Assembly: GCA_019235415.1 (NCBI GenBank)
Contig: JAFAKN010000179.1
Location: 1 to 53,662 of the forward strand
Length of the DNA stretch: 53,662 nucleotides
Direction: 5' to 3'
From: Alphaproteobacteria bacterium
GTDB taxonomy: Bacteria > Pseudomonadota > Alphaproteobacteria > Reyranellales > Reyranellaceae
Shown: positions 25,278-34,614 of the stretch, piece after piece
Layout of the letters: every line of letters begins with the position of its first letter
How positions within the stretch are numbered: the stretch's first letter is position 1
Notes under the pieces: model-generated
The model's database searches: none
Seen by the model: only the letters and a program-made list of their open reading frames with translations
Told to the model about the DNA's origin: nothing
Translations under genes and position numbers: made by a program

Positions 25278-25442
25278 GTGCCGACCTTAGTTACGCGGCG
25301 ACGGCGGCTGCTTCGCTCGACGCCGAACTGAACTTTCGCCGTCCTGTCCGGTTGCCGTCGGACGCCGGGGTTTCGAAGCCGCGTTATCCACCAACACGCC
25401 GCCTTGCGAGCGCGGCGCGCGCGTGCTTAACGTCGCGCTTTA

Positions 25443-26411
25443 GTGACAACCAATCGCGTGGGCGTGCCGAGGTTGCCCCACCTTCTCGGCATCGAAGGAC
25501 TTGCGCCTGAGACGATTTCGGGCCTGCTCGACCTTTCCGAGAGCTATATCGACCAAAATCGATCCATCGACAAACGGCGCGACGTGCTGGCCGGCCGCAC
25601 CGTGATCAACCTGTTCTTCGAGAACTCGACGCGCACACGCACCAGCTTCGAAGTGGCCGCCAAGCGACTGGGCGCCGACGTCATCAACATGGACGTCGCC
25701 ACTTCCTCGGTGCGCAAGGGCGAGACGCTGCTCGATACGGCCATGACCTTGAACGCCATGCGGCCCGACGCAATCGTCGTGCGCCACAGCGAATCGGGCG
25801 CGGTGAACCTCCTCTCGCAGAAGGTGAATTGCGCCGTTATCAACGGCGGCGACGGCCAACACGAGCATCCTACGCAGGCATTGCTCGACGCGCTCACCAT
25901 CCGTCGCCGCCGCAACACCCTCGAAGGCCTGCTGGTGGCGATCTGCGGCGACATCATGCACAGCCGCGTGGCGCGTTCGAACATCCACTTGCTGCAGATC
26001 ATGGGCGCGCGCGTGCGGGTCGTCGGGCCGCCGACCCTGATGCCGACCGACATCGACCGCATGGGAGTCGAGGTGCACTACAGCATGAAGACCGGCCTGA
26101 AGGACGTCGACATCGTCATGATGCTGCGGCTCCAGACCGAGCGCATGCAGGGCACGTTCGTTCCGTCGATCAGCGAGTATTTCCACTTCTTCGGCCTCGA
26201 CCACGAGAAGCTCAAGGTGGCCAAGCCCGACGCTTTGATCATGCATCCCGGTCCGATGAATCGCGGCGTGGAGATCGACTCGGAAGTGGCCGACGACATC
26301 GACCGCTCGGTGATCCACGAGCAGGTCGAGATGGGCGTCGCCGTGCGCATGGCCTGCCTCGATGCGCTGATCGGCGGCCGTCGCAACGCGGCACCGGGGG
26401 CGGCGGAGTGA
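25443..26411 (+). CDS. pyrB: Aspartate carbamoyltransferase catalytic subunit
   Basis: A 322-residue ATCase. Carbamoyl-phosphate site [13 protein letters not shown] near residue 60, [19 protein letters not shown] near 133, and aspartate-site [12 protein letters not shown] near 273 are all present. It makes N-carbamoyl-L-aspartate in pyrimidine synthesis. The start is GTG at 25443, just downstream of an A+T-poor leader. pyrC follows after 106 bases filled with family B repeats. No pyrI-type regulatory subunit is present, consistent with the PyrB-PyrC complex type. Confidence 0.96.
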   Translation: MTTNRVGVPRLPHLLGIEGLAPETISGLLDLSESYIDQNRSIDKRRDVLAGRTVINLFFENSTRTRTSFEVAAKRLGADVINMDVATSSVRKGETLLDTAMTLNAMRPDAIVVRHSESGAVNLLSQKVNCAVINGGDGQHEHPTQALLDALTIRRRRNTLEGLLVAICGDIMHSRVARSNIHLLQIMGARVRVVGPPTLMPTDIDRMGVEVHYSMKTGLKDVDIVMMLRLQTERMQGTFVPSISEYFHFFGLDHEKLKVAKPDALIMHPGPMNRGVEIDSEVADDIDRSVIHEQVEMGVAVRMACLDALIGGRRNAAPGAAE

Positions 26412-26428
26412 GAGCGTCGCTGTCTTCC

Positions 26429-26512
26429 GGACCGCGCGCGTCCCGCGCGCTCAAGAGCGAGCCAGAGGCTCGCGGTCCGAAAGAGCATGAGCGGGCCGGA
26501 GGCCCGCGGTCC
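26429..26512. repeat. Three family B palindromic units between pyrB and pyrC
   Basis: Three 23-base units with shared end CGCGGTCC: an inverted one at 26429-26451, and two direct ones at 26456-26478 and 26490-26512. The first two face each other (GGACCGCG ... CGCGGTCC). The third contains a GCGGGCC/GGCCCGC hairpin at 26491-26507, ten bases before the pyrC ATG, where a ribosome binding site would be expected. A fourth unit lies at 52317-52339. Confidence 0.8.
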
Positions 26513-26517
26513 CAGCC

Positions 26518-27867
26518 ATGACCGGCAGCATCGATCGGCTGGCGCCGCAGCATTCCGGGTCGACGGCCTACATCAACGCACGCATCGTCGACCCGGTCGC
26601 CGATGCCGAGTACCGCGGCGCCGTCCTGATCAGCGACGGCCGGATCGCCGACTTCGGCCCGCAGCTGTTCGCTTCCGGCGCCCCCTACGGCATCCAGTCG
26701 GTCGATTGCCGCGGGCTGTGCCTTGCGCCGGGCCTGGTCGACACGCGGGTCCACACCGGCGAGCCCGGCGAGGAGCACAAGGAAACCCTGGAGAGCGCCG
26801 GCTCCGCCGCGGCGGTGGGCGGCATCACCTCGATGGTGCTGCTGCCCGACACCGAGCCGCCGTTCGACGATGCGTCGCTGATCGAGTTCGTGGCGCGCCG
26901 GGCGCGCCAGATCCGGCTCGCCAACATGTACGCCTACGGCGCCCTCACAGTCGGCCTGGAAGGCAAGGAGCTGGCCGAGATGGGCCTGCTCTCGGAAGCC
27001 GGTGCAGTGGCCTTCACGGACGCCGACCACGCGGTCGGCAACGCCCAGGTGATGCGTCGGGCGCTCTACTATGCCAAGGCGTTCGACGCACTGATCGTGC
27101 ACCTGCCGCAGGAGCCGACGCTTTCCACCGGGCACATGACCAGCGGTGAGATGGCGACGCGGCTCGGGCTGTCGAGCAACCCGCCGCTTGCCGAAGCGAT
27201 GATGGTCGAGCGCGACATTCGGCTGGCCGAGATGACCGGTGGGCGGCTGCATCTCGCCAAGATCTCGACCGCCGAGGCGATCGCCGCCATCGCCGCCGCC
27301 AAGCAGCGCGGGCTGCGCATCACTTGCGATACCGCTCCGCCCTACTTCGCTCTGAACGATCTCGCGGTCGGCGACTACCGCACCTTCGGCAAGCTCGTGC
27401 CGCCGCTACGCGCCGAGAAGGATCGGCGCGCGGTCGTCGAAGGGCTGAAGGACGGCACCATCGACGCCATCGTGTCCGACCACCGCCCGCAGGACCAGGA
27501 CAGCAAGCGCGTGCCGTTCGCCCAGGCCGAGCCCGGCGGTGTCGGGCTCGAGACCCTCCTGCCGGTATCGCTCGAGCTGGTGCACAACGGTCATCTCGGG
27601 CTGCCGCGCCTGTTCCGTCTGCTGTCCAGCGCGCCGGCGGGCTTGTTCAAGCTGCCCGGTGGGCGGCTGGCCAAGGGAGCGCCGGCCGATCTCGTGCTGT
27701 TCGACGCCGACTATGCCTGGCAGGTCGACCGGGCGGAGCTGTGGAGCAAGACCAAGAACTCGCCGTTCGACGAGCGTCCCGTGCAAGGCCGGGTCATGGC
27801 CTCCATCGTGGCCGGTCGCACCATCTATCGTGACGACGGTTTTGCGCCGGCCGCCGAGGCGGCCTGA
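26518..27867 (+). CDS. pyrC: Dihydroorotase-like protein lacking metal ligands (PyrC'/PyrX type)
   Basis: A 449-residue class I dihydroorotase homologue next to pyrB. The fold-level motifs are intact (LAPGLVDTRVHTGEPGEEH, GGITSMVLLPDTEPP, LIVHLPQEPTL, LPPLRAEKDRRAVVEGL, GAPADLVLFDADY), but the ligands are not: the usual HxH is R77-V-H79, the metal His of the HVAHVST-like strand is K248 (HLAKIST), and TDHAPH reads SDHRPQ, keeping only D321. Enzymes with such losses are inactive partners that build the dodecameric ATCase, as known for Pseudomonas pyrC'. A working dihydroorotase should exist elsewhere. No ribosome binding site precedes the ATG. Confidence 0.88.
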   Translation: MTGSIDRLAPQHSGSTAYINARIVDPVADAEYRGAVLISDGRIADFGPQLFASGAPYGIQSVDCRGLCLAPGLVDTRVHTGEPGEEHKETLESAGSAAAVGGITSMVLLPDTEPPFDDASLIEFVARRARQIRLANMYAYGALTVGLEGKELAEMGLLSEAGAVAFTDADHAVGNAQVMRRALYYAKAFDALIVHLPQEPTLSTGHMTSGEMATRLGLSSNPPLAEAMMVERDIRLAEMTGGRLHLAKISTAEAIAAIAAAKQRGLRITCDTAPPYFALNDLAVGDYRTFGKLVPPLRAEKDRRAVVEGLKDGTIDAIVSDHRPQDQDSKRVPFAQAEPGGVGLETLLPVSLELVHNGHLGLPRLFRLLSSAPAGLFKLPGGRLAKGAPADLVLFDADYAWQVDRAELWSKTKNSPFDERPVQGRVMASIVAGRTIYRDDGFAPAAEAA

Positions 27868-27975
27868 GCGCCCACGCCGCGCGCAAAAGCCACGCTCCTG
27901 TCAGGATCGGTCTGGTATGGTGCGGTAAGCCAACACTTGGGCCCAAAGCTTGGGTAATGGATGCCAGGGCAACCG

Positions 27976-28794
27976 ATGACGCTTCGACAGTCGCTTCCTA
28001 TCGCCGTCGCTTTGACGGCCCTCGCCGGCACATGCCTCTCCGGCACGGGCCGGGCGCAGTCGCGCGATGACCTGCTCGATGCCCTGACCCGGCACATCCA
28101 GATCTGCAGCGAGATCGCCGACACCCAGCAGCGGCTCGCCTGTTACGACCGGCTGCAGACGCAGGTCGGCAGCGCCACGCCCGCGCCGGCGCGGCCCACG
28201 CCGACGCCTTTGCAGCCGAGCCCGCAGCCAGCGACGCAGCCGGCGGCGCCGCCGCCTTCGCAGTCGGTTGGCATCGGCCAACCGACACCGCTGGCGCCGC
28301 CACCAACGTCGAACCCACCCGCGGGCAGCGCGCCGCTGCCGCAGCAGCCTCTGACGGTGCCGGGCGGCGGCGTTGCCACGCTGGGCAGCAGCTCGTCGAG
28401 CGCGCAGGACCCGGATGCTGCCTTCGATCCTCGCCGGCAGGTCGGTCGCCCGGCCGAAACGCTCGGCCCCAGGCCGCAGCCGGTGGTCCGCCGCAGCGGC
28501 CCGCGGCCGATCCCGTACTCGTCGACGCCGCAGCCGCTGGTCACGCTCGGCGCCAACAATCTCACCTACGGCGATTCGCGCTACTGGCAGGTCAGCGTGA
28601 CGCTGACCTCCAACACGCCGCGGCCGATCATGACCCAGGCGCAGTGCACGTTCCTGAACGCCGGTCGCGTCGTATCCAGCGACAATCTCGGGCCGCTCAC
28701 CATCCAGCCGGGCGAGCAGGTGACCACCGAGCTGATCGGCCCCCCGACCACGACCTACGTCGATTCGACGAACTGTCGGGTGGTGAACCCGTAA
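27976..28794 (+). CDS. Secreted protein with Pro/Gln-rich linker
   Basis: About 272 residues with a signal peptide (LRQSLPIAVALTALAGTCLS), an N-terminal Cys pair in HIQICSEIADTQQRLACYDR, a long low-complexity Pro/Gln/Thr/Ser linker (about residues 70-180) and a C-terminal beta-rich domain (NLTYGDSRYWQVSVTLT, CTFLNAGRVVSSDN, TYVDSTNCRVVNP) with another Cys pair. The RLACYD motif recurs in several secreted proteobacterial proteins of unknown role. ATG 27976 has AGGG five bases upstream; ATG 27961 is also possible. I do not recognise a function. It lies inside the conserved pyrC-plsY interval. Confidence 0.75.
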   Translation: MTLRQSLPIAVALTALAGTCLSGTGRAQSRDDLLDALTRHIQICSEIADTQQRLACYDRLQTQVGSATPAPARPTPTPLQPSPQPATQPAAPPPSQSVGIGQPTPLAPPPTSNPPAGSAPLPQQPLTVPGGGVATLGSSSSSAQDPDAAFDPRRQVGRPAETLGPRPQPVVRRSGPRPIPYSSTPQPLVTLGANNLTYGDSRYWQVSVTLTSNTPRPIMTQAQCTFLNAGRVVSSDNLGPLTIQPGEQVTTELIGPPTTTYVDSTNCRVVNP

Positions 28795-28819
28795 GGGCGA
28801 CCGGAGATGTTGCACGCCC

Positions 28820-28888
28820 TGTCATTCCGAGCGCAGCGAGGGATCCTTCGCGCAACAGGAAAGATCCCTCGCTGCGCTCGGGATGACA
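28820..28888. repeat. Dispersed palindromic repeat, family A copy 4
   Basis: Ends TGTCATTCCGAG and CTCGGGATGACA; inner arms AGCGAGGGATC and GATCCCTCGCTG pair. It lies between the secreted protein gene and plsY, 45 bases before the plsY ATG. Confidence 0.9.
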
Positions 28889-28932
28889 GCGTTGCTGCGT
28901 GTGGCCTGACCGAGTTGTCGTAGCGTTCCTCC

Positions 28933-29550
28933 ATGTTCTCGACGTTCCCCTTCCTGCTCGCGCCGTTCCTGCTGGGCTACCTGCTCGGCTCGATTCCCTT
29001 CGGGCTGCTGCTGACGCGCGCGGCCGGGCTGGGCGACATCCGCAACGTCGGATCGGGCAACATCGGCGCGACCAACGTGCTGCGCACCGGCCGCAAGGGA
29101 TTGGCGGCCGCGACCTTGTTGCTGGACGCGTTGAAGGGCGTCGCCGCCATCCTTCTCGCGGCAGTGCTCGGCCATCTGCCGGCGGTAGCGGCAGCCGCGG
29201 GAGCGGTGCTCGGGCACATGTTTCCGGTTTGGCTGTCGTTCAAGGGCGGCAAGGGCGTCGCTACGACGCTCGGCGTGATGTGGGGGCTCGCCTGGCCTGT
29301 CGGCGCCATCGCCTGCGCAAGCTGGCTGCTGGTTGCCCTGGTGCTGCGCTACTCCTCGCTGGCGGCGCTGATCGCCGTCGTGGTCGCGGCCATCGCCGCC
29401 TGGTGGGTGACCGATGCGCAGAGCGCAATGCTGTTGACCCTGCTGGTGCCCTTGGTGTGGGTCCGCCACCACGCCAATATCGCCCGCCTGCTCAACGGGA
29501 CGGAGCCCAAGATCGGACAACGCAACGATACGTCTCCCTCCGGCGCCTGA
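28933..29550 (+). CDS. plsY: Glycerol-3-phosphate acyltransferase PlsY
   Basis: A 205-residue inner-membrane protein with about five helices. The conserved loops are visible: [13 protein letters not shown] with the SIP motif near residue 20, [17 protein letters not shown] near 41, and [21 protein letters not shown] near 94. PlsY transfers the acyl group from acyl-phosphate to glycerol-3-phosphate, the first step of phospholipid synthesis. The tail ends in a short hydrophilic stretch. It lies in the usual alphaproteobacterial order between pyrC and dprA. Confidence 0.95.
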   Translation: MFSTFPFLLAPFLLGYLLGSIPFGLLLTRAAGLGDIRNVGSGNIGATNVLRTGRKGLAAATLLLDALKGVAAILLAAVLGHLPAVAAAAGAVLGHMFPVWLSFKGGKGVATTLGVMWGLAWPVGAIACASWLLVALVLRYSSLAALIAVVVAAIAAWWVTDAQSAMLLTLLVPLVWVRHHANIARLLNGTEPKIGQRNDTSPSGA

Positions 29551-29569
29551 AGACCGCTGCCGCCAGGAG

Positions 29570-30748
29570 ATGAAGACCAGTCCCGATGCCTTGCCCTGGG
29601 CGCTGATCGCGGCCGCCTGCCTGGGGTCGTTCGCCGCCACGTCGAGCGGCACGACGCGCGCGCCCTTTCTCCTCGAGATGGCGGCCGACCTCGATGTCAG
29701 CATGCCGCTGGTGGCCAACCTCGTGTCGCTGACCGCCACCGCCTGGGGCATCACCTCGGCACTGGCCGGCTGGCTGTCCGACATCGTCGGTCGGCGGTTC
29801 GTGCTGAGCGGCGGCCTGATGACGCTGGCGCTGGCGCTCGTCGCGCAAGCCATGGCTGGATCGTTTTTCTGGGTCGCGCTGTGGGCAACGGTCGGCGGCG
29901 GGTGCGCCGGCTCCTATACCGGGGTTGTGTTCGCCGAAGTCTCGGCCCGCGTCCCTGACCGCCAGCGCGGCCGCGCGCTCGGCTGGGTGATGAGCGGGCA
30001 GTCGCTCACTCTGGTGGTCGGGGTGCCTTTGGCTGCCGCGATCGGCTCGCTGATCGGCTGGCGGGGTTGGTTGGCCTGCGTCGCGGCCCTCTCCTTTGTC
30101 GCGAGCTTCTGCGTGCTGACCACGGCCAGCGGCCGCAACGCGGCGGGCAAGCGCTTGGCCAGGCCTTCTCTCAGGACGGTCTTGTCGGGGCGCGTATTGG
30201 CCCTGCTCGGCATCGGCATCTCGGAGCGCATCTGCTACGGCCTCGCCGCGGTCTATTTCGCGACCTTCCTGCAAGCGACCTACGGCCTGTCGCTGGTCGA
30301 GACCGCCGCCCCCCTCGCCGTCTTTGCCCTGGGCAATGTCGGCGGCACGATCCTCGGCGGACAGCTTGCGGATCGCCTGCGCGATCGGCTGCGCATCTTC
30401 GCCGTGGCCATGGTCCTTTCCGGCAGCGCCGCGCTGGCCCTCTTCCTGTGGCATCCCAGTCCCGAGGTCTCGGTGGCGCTGGGCTTCCTCTACGTGATGC
30501 TGAACGCCATCGGCCGGCCCGCCTACATGACATCCCTCGCGGCGGTGCCGGAGGAAGTGCGCGGCACGGTCCTGGGATTGAACGGCAGCTCGGCGAGCGT
30601 CGGCTGGATCGGCGCAGCGGCTCTCGGAGCGGGCATGATCGGCACCGTGGGCTTCGAAGGCTTTGGCCCGTTGGCCGCTGTGCTCTCCCTGGTGGGAGCC
30701 GCGGGTGCGTTGTTGAGTCGCCGCCGTTTCCGACTGACCATCCGCTAA
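29570..30748 (+). CDS. Major facilitator superfamily transporter
   Basis: A 392-residue membrane protein with about twelve hydrophobic segments in two halves. GWLSDIVGRRFVLSGG after helix 2 is the MFS motif A, and GQLADRLRDRLRI marks the same loop in the second half. The sequence resembles arabinose-efflux/drug-proton antiporter permeases; the substrate cannot be read. AGGAG touches the ATG, a short spacing. It is inserted between plsY and dprA, which are usually adjacent. Confidence 0.88.
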   Translation: MKTSPDALPWALIAAACLGSFAATSSGTTRAPFLLEMAADLDVSMPLVANLVSLTATAWGITSALAGWLSDIVGRRFVLSGGLMTLALALVAQAMAGSFFWVALWATVGGGCAGSYTGVVFAEVSARVPDRQRGRALGWVMSGQSLTLVVGVPLAAAIGSLIGWRGWLACVAALSFVASFCVLTTASGRNAAGKRLARPSLRTVLSGRVLALLGIGISERICYGLAAVYFATFLQATYGLSLVETAAPLAVFALGNVGGTILGGQLADRLRDRLRIFAVAMVLSGSAALALFLWHPSPEVSVALGFLYVMLNAIGRPAYMTSLAAVPEEVRGTVLGLNGSSASVGWIGAAALGAGMIGTVGFEGFGPLAAVLSLVGAAGALLSRRRFRLTIR

Positions 30749-30801
30749 TACAACTGGAGGATGATTTACAGGACAAGAAATCTCGCGCTACATGTCCTGC
30801 C

Positions 30802-31857
30802 ATGTTCGATAGTGTTCCTCCTCTTGGGCTCGATCCGGCGGAACGACGGGCGCGGCTGAGGCTGGCGCGCAGCGCGCGGGTCGGCCCGGTCACGTTCCAT
30901 GAAGCGTTGCAGCATTTCGGCTCGGCGCTGGAGGCCTGCGCTTCCCTTGCAACAGCGCCCCAGGCGGCGATCGAGCGCGAGGGAAAAGCCCTTGATGCGG
31001 CCGGCGGGCGCTTCGTGGTGATCGGCGATCGCGACTATCCGGTGGCTTTGGCCGCGCTGACGGATGCACCGCCGGTTCTTTCGACGATCGGCCGGCTTGA
31101 GTTGCTGCAGCAGCCGGTGGTGGCGATCGTCGGGGCCCGCGAGGCCTCTGTGGCCGGGGTGCGGCTGGCGGGAGAGCTGGCGCGCGATCTGGGCGATGCG
31201 GGCTTTACCGTCGTCTCGGGCTTGGCCCGCGGCATCGACACGGCCGCCCACCAGGCCGCCCTGGCCTCAGGCACGATCGCCGTGCTGGCCGGCGGCATCG
31301 ACCAAATCTACCCGTTGCGCAACCGCGCCCTTCACCGGACGATCGCCGAGCGCGGGCTGCTGCTCAGCGAACAGCCATGGGGTCTGCCGCCGGTGGCGCG
31401 CGCCTTCCCCCGTCGCAACCGCATCGTCAGCGGCCTGGCGGTGGGCGTCGTCGTGATCGAGGCAGCGACCCGCTCCGGCTCCCTGATCACGGCCCACCGC
31501 GCCGCCGAGCAAGGCCGCGACGTGTTCGTCGTTCCGGGCTCTCCCCTGGATCCGCGCTACGAAGGATCAAATACCCTTTTGCGCGACGGGGCTATCCTGG
31601 TGCGTCAAGCCAACGATATTCTGAGTGTGCTCGGCCGGCCACGGCAATCAGGACAAGTCTCTGAAAAACCTCGGCAAAAGCCGCCATCGCGGGCACCGAG
31701 TCCGGTCCTAGCCGCGCTCGGCCCGGTACCCACCGCGGTTGACGAACTGGTACGTCGGTGCCAAGTGTCCGCCGCCACCATGGCGGAAATCCTGCTGGCC
31801 CTGGAGCTGGAGGGCCGCCTGGAACGGCACCGGGGTAACCGCGTATCCCTGATTTAG
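30802..31857 (+). CDS. dprA: DNA-processing protein DprA
   Basis: A 351-residue protein. An N-terminal SAM-like helical region (RLARSARVGPVTFHEALQHFG) precedes the Rossmann domain with VAIVGAREASVAG, VVSGLARGIDTAAHQAAL, LAGGIDQIYPLRN and RFRPRRNRI-like PRRNRIVSGLA, and it ends in a small winged-helix (PTAVDELVRRCQVSAATMAE). DprA loads RecA on incoming single-stranded DNA in transformation. The ATG at 30802 has no good ribosome binding site; a CAGGACA/TGTCCTG inverted repeat (30769-30799) ends two bases before it. Confidence 0.94.
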   Translation: MFDSVPPLGLDPAERRARLRLARSARVGPVTFHEALQHFGSALEACASLATAPQAAIEREGKALDAAGGRFVVIGDRDYPVALAALTDAPPVLSTIGRLELLQQPVVAIVGAREASVAGVRLAGELARDLGDAGFTVVSGLARGIDTAAHQAALASGTIAVLAGGIDQIYPLRNRALHRTIAERGLLLSEQPWGLPPVARAFPRRNRIVSGLAVGVVVIEAATRSGSLITAHRAAEQGRDVFVVPGSPLDPRYEGSNTLLRDGAILVRQANDILSVLGRPRQSGQVSEKPRQKPPSRAPSPVLAALGPVPTAVDELVRRCQVSAATMAEILLALELEGRLERHRGNRVSLI

Positions 31858-31908
31858 ATCAGCGATTTAGCTCCGGTATCTTGTGTTTCACTGGAGCATT
31901 TTTGGGTG

Positions 31909-34614
31909 ATGGACGTACTGGTCGTCGAGTCCCCGGCCAAAGCCAAGACCATTGGGAAGTACCTCGGGCCCGGCTACACCGTGCTGGCCTCCTACGGGCA
32001 CGTGAGCGACCTGCCGCCCAAGGACGGCTCGGTGCGGCCTGACGAAGACTTCGCCATGGACTGGGAGGTCGATGCCCAGTCGAAGAAGCGGCTGGATGCG
32101 ATCGCCAACGCCGTGCAGCGCGGCGCCAAGCTGTATCTAGCGACCGACCCCGACCGCGAGGGCGAGGCCATCTCCTGGCACGTCCGCGATGTGCTGCGCC
32201 GCCGCAAGGCGCTGGAAGGAGTCGACGTCAAGCGCGTCACTTTCAATGCCATTACCAAGCAGTCGGTGCTCGATGCCGTCTCCCATCCGCGTGACCTCGA
32301 CCAGGACCTGATCGATGCCTACAGGGCGCGCCGCGCGCTGGACTATCTGGTCGGTTTCACGCTGTCGCCGGTACTGTGGCGCAAGTTGCCCGGCAGCCGC
32401 TCGGCGGGGCGCGTGCAGTCGGTGGCGCTGCGTCTGATCTGCGAGCGCGAGGCCGAGATCGAGGTCTTCAAGAGGCGCGAGTACTGGACGGTCGACGTCC
32501 TGTTCGACACCGTCAAGAAACAAACGCTGAAGGCGCGCCTCACCCATCTCGACGGCCGCAAGCTCGACAAGTTCGACCTCGACACCGAGGAGCGCGCCCT
32601 GGGCGCCAAGCGCGAGATCGAGCGCCGCGCCTTCTCGGTCCTGTCGGTCGACCGGCGTCAGGTCCGCCGCAATCCGCCGCCGCCTTTCATCACCTCGACC
32701 CTGCAGCAGGAAGCATCGCGCAAGCTGGGGCTGGGCGCGGCCGCTACCATGCGCATCGCCCAGAAGCTCTACGAGGGGGTGGACATCGGCGGCGAGACCG
32801 TCGGGCTCATCACTTACATGCGCACCGATGGCGTGCAGCTGGCACCCGAGGCGATCGGCCAGACGCGGCGCCTGATCGAAAGCCGCTATGGTCCAGCCTA
32901 CTTGCCTGAGAAGCCGCGGCTCTACTCGTCGCGTGCCAAGAACGCCCAGGAGGCGCACGAGGCGATCCGCCCGACCGACCTGTTCCGCACGCCGCAGGAC
33001 GTCGCGCGCTACTTGGACAAGGAGCAGCTCGGCCTCTACGAGCTGATCTGGAAGCGCACCGTGGCGAGCCAGATGGAAAGCGCGGTGCTCGACCAGGTGA
33101 CGGTCGACATCGCCAGCGGCGACAAGACCGTGCAGTTGCGCGCCACCGGCTCGGTCGTGAAGTTCAACGGCTTCCTCACGCTCTACGACGAAGGCAAGGA
33201 CGAGAACGGTGAAGCCGAGGAAGGCAATGCCTTGCTACCGGACGTCGTGCCAGAGGAGCCGCTCGAGCGCCGCGAGGTCATCCCCGAGCAGCATTTCACC
33301 GAGCCGCCGCCGCGCTACAGCGAAGCGAGCCTGGTGAAGAAGCTCGAGGAGCTCGGCATCGGCCGCCCCTCGACCTACGCCTCGATCATCGAGGTGCTGC
33401 AGAAGCGCAGCTACGTGCGGCTCGAGCGCAAGCGCTTCGTGCCCGAGGACCGCGGCCGGATTGTCACGGCCTTCCTGCAGACCTATTTCCCGCGCTACGT
33501 CGAATACAACTTCACCGCCCATCTCGAGGACGAGCTCGACGACATCTCGGGCGGCCGCATCGACTGGCGCCAGGTGCTGCGCGACTTCTGGCTGGCATTC
33601 TCCGCCGCCGTCGGTGAGACCAAGGAGCTGCGCGTCAGCGACGTTTTGGACAAGCTCGACGAAGAGCTCGGGCCGCACTTCTTCCCGGCCAACGAGAATG
33701 GCGGCCAAGGGGGGGTCAAAAGCCCGCGCGAATGTCCTTCCTGCGGCAATGGCCGACTCGGCCTGAAGCTCGGCAAGTTCGGCGCCTTCATCGGCTGCTC
33801 GAACTATCCGGAGTGCCGCTTCACGCGCAAGCTCGGCATCGTCGACGCGGAAGCCGATGCGATCTCCGGCGCCAACCTTGAGGGGCCCAAGCTCCTGGGC
33901 ATGGATCCGGTGACCGGCAAGGCGGTGACGCTGCGCAACGGCCCTTATGGCCTCTACGTCCAGCTAGGTGAGCCCGAAGGCAAGGAGAAGCCCAAGCGGC
34001 AGTCGCTGCTGAGGGGCATGACGCCGGACGACGTGACCTTGGCGCAGGCGCTCGCCCTGCTGTCCTTGCCACGCGAGCTCGGCGCGCACCCCGACGATGG
34101 CCAGCCGATCGTAGCCGGCGTCGGCCGGTTCGGCCCCTACGTCAAGCACGGCAGCAAGTACAAGACCATCCCGGCCGACGAGAGCGTCTTGGACATCGGC
34201 ATGAACCGCGCCGTTGCCCTGCTCGCCGAGGCGAAGGGCGCCACGCGCGGCCGGGCGGCCGCCAAGCCGGTGCGCACCGTCGGCAACCACCCTGCGGACC
34301 AGGCGCCCATCGAGCTCTACGACGGCCGCTACGGGCCTTACGTGAAGCACGGCGGCATCAACGCCACGGTGCCGCGCGACATCAAGCCCGAAGAGCTGAC
34401 CGTCGAGCAGTCGGTCGCTCTGCTGGCCGAGCGGGCAGCGAAGGGCGGCGGCAAGAAGGCTGCCCGGCCCAAGAAGAAGGCCACACCGGTAGCCGCCAAC
34501 GACACCGGCGAGCAGGCAGCCAAGAAAAAGGCGTCGGCCGAGCGCAAGCCGGCAAAGGCCAAGGCACCCAAGCCCAAGGCCAAAGTGCCGCCGCGCACGG
34601 GGACCGATGGCTAA
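31909..34614 (+). CDS. topA: DNA topoisomerase I
   Basis: A 901-residue type IA topoisomerase. The Toprim domain starts at once (VLVVESPAKAKTIGKYL) and holds ATDPDREGEAISWH; the active-site tyrosine is Y303 in GLITYMRTDGV; one C4 zinc ribbon (CPSCGNGRLGL ... GCSNYPEC) lies at about 610-640; then three repeats of the C-terminal type (GPYGLYVQLGE, RFGPYVKHGSKYKTIP, RYGPYVKHGGINATVP) and a Lys/Ala-rich tail. It relaxes negative supercoils. ATG 31909 or GTG 31906 may start it. Its stop overlaps rnr by eight bases. Confidence 0.96.
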   Translation: MDVLVVESPAKAKTIGKYLGPGYTVLASYGHVSDLPPKDGSVRPDEDFAMDWEVDAQSKKRLDAIANAVQRGAKLYLATDPDREGEAISWHVRDVLRRRKALEGVDVKRVTFNAITKQSVLDAVSHPRDLDQDLIDAYRARRALDYLVGFTLSPVLWRKLPGSRSAGRVQSVALRLICEREAEIEVFKRREYWTVDVLFDTVKKQTLKARLTHLDGRKLDKFDLDTEERALGAKREIERRAFSVLSVDRRQVRRNPPPPFITSTLQQEASRKLGLGAAATMRIAQKLYEGVDIGGETVGLITYMRTDGVQLAPEAIGQTRRLIESRYGPAYLPEKPRLYSSRAKNAQEAHEAIRPTDLFRTPQDVARYLDKEQLGLYELIWKRTVASQMESAVLDQVTVDIASGDKTVQLRATGSVVKFNGFLTLYDEGKDENGEAEEGNALLPDVVPEEPLERREVIPEQHFTEPPPRYSEASLVKKLEELGIGRPSTYASIIEVLQKRSYVRLERKRFVPEDRGRIVTAFLQTYFPRYVEYNFTAHLEDELDDISGGRIDWRQVLRDFWLAFSAAVGETKELRVSDVLDKLDEELGPHFFPANENGGQGGVKSPRECPSCGNGRLGLKLGKFGAFIGCSNYPECRFTRKLGIVDAEADAISGANLEGPKLLGMDPVTGKAVTLRNGPYGLYVQLGEPEGKEKPKRQSLLRGMTPDDVTLAQALALLSLPRELGAHPDDGQPIVAGVGRFGPYVKHGSKYKTIPADESVLDIGMNRAVALLAEAKGATRGRAAAKPVRTVGNHPADQAPIELYDGRYGPYVKHGGINATVPRDIKPEELTVEQSVALLAERAAKGGGKKAARPKKKATPVAANDTGEQAAKKKASAERKPAKAKAPKPKAKVPPRTGTDG

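Noticed and set aside
25384..25392. TTATCCACC, near-match to a DnaA box
   Set aside because: Single site with one mismatch, no AT-rich unwinding region and no neighbouring boxes or dnaA/dnaN.
30764..30862. 33-codon ORF overlapping the dprA start, possible leader peptide
   Set aside because: Its GGAGG has almost no spacing to the ATG and the peptide has no regulatory residue pattern.
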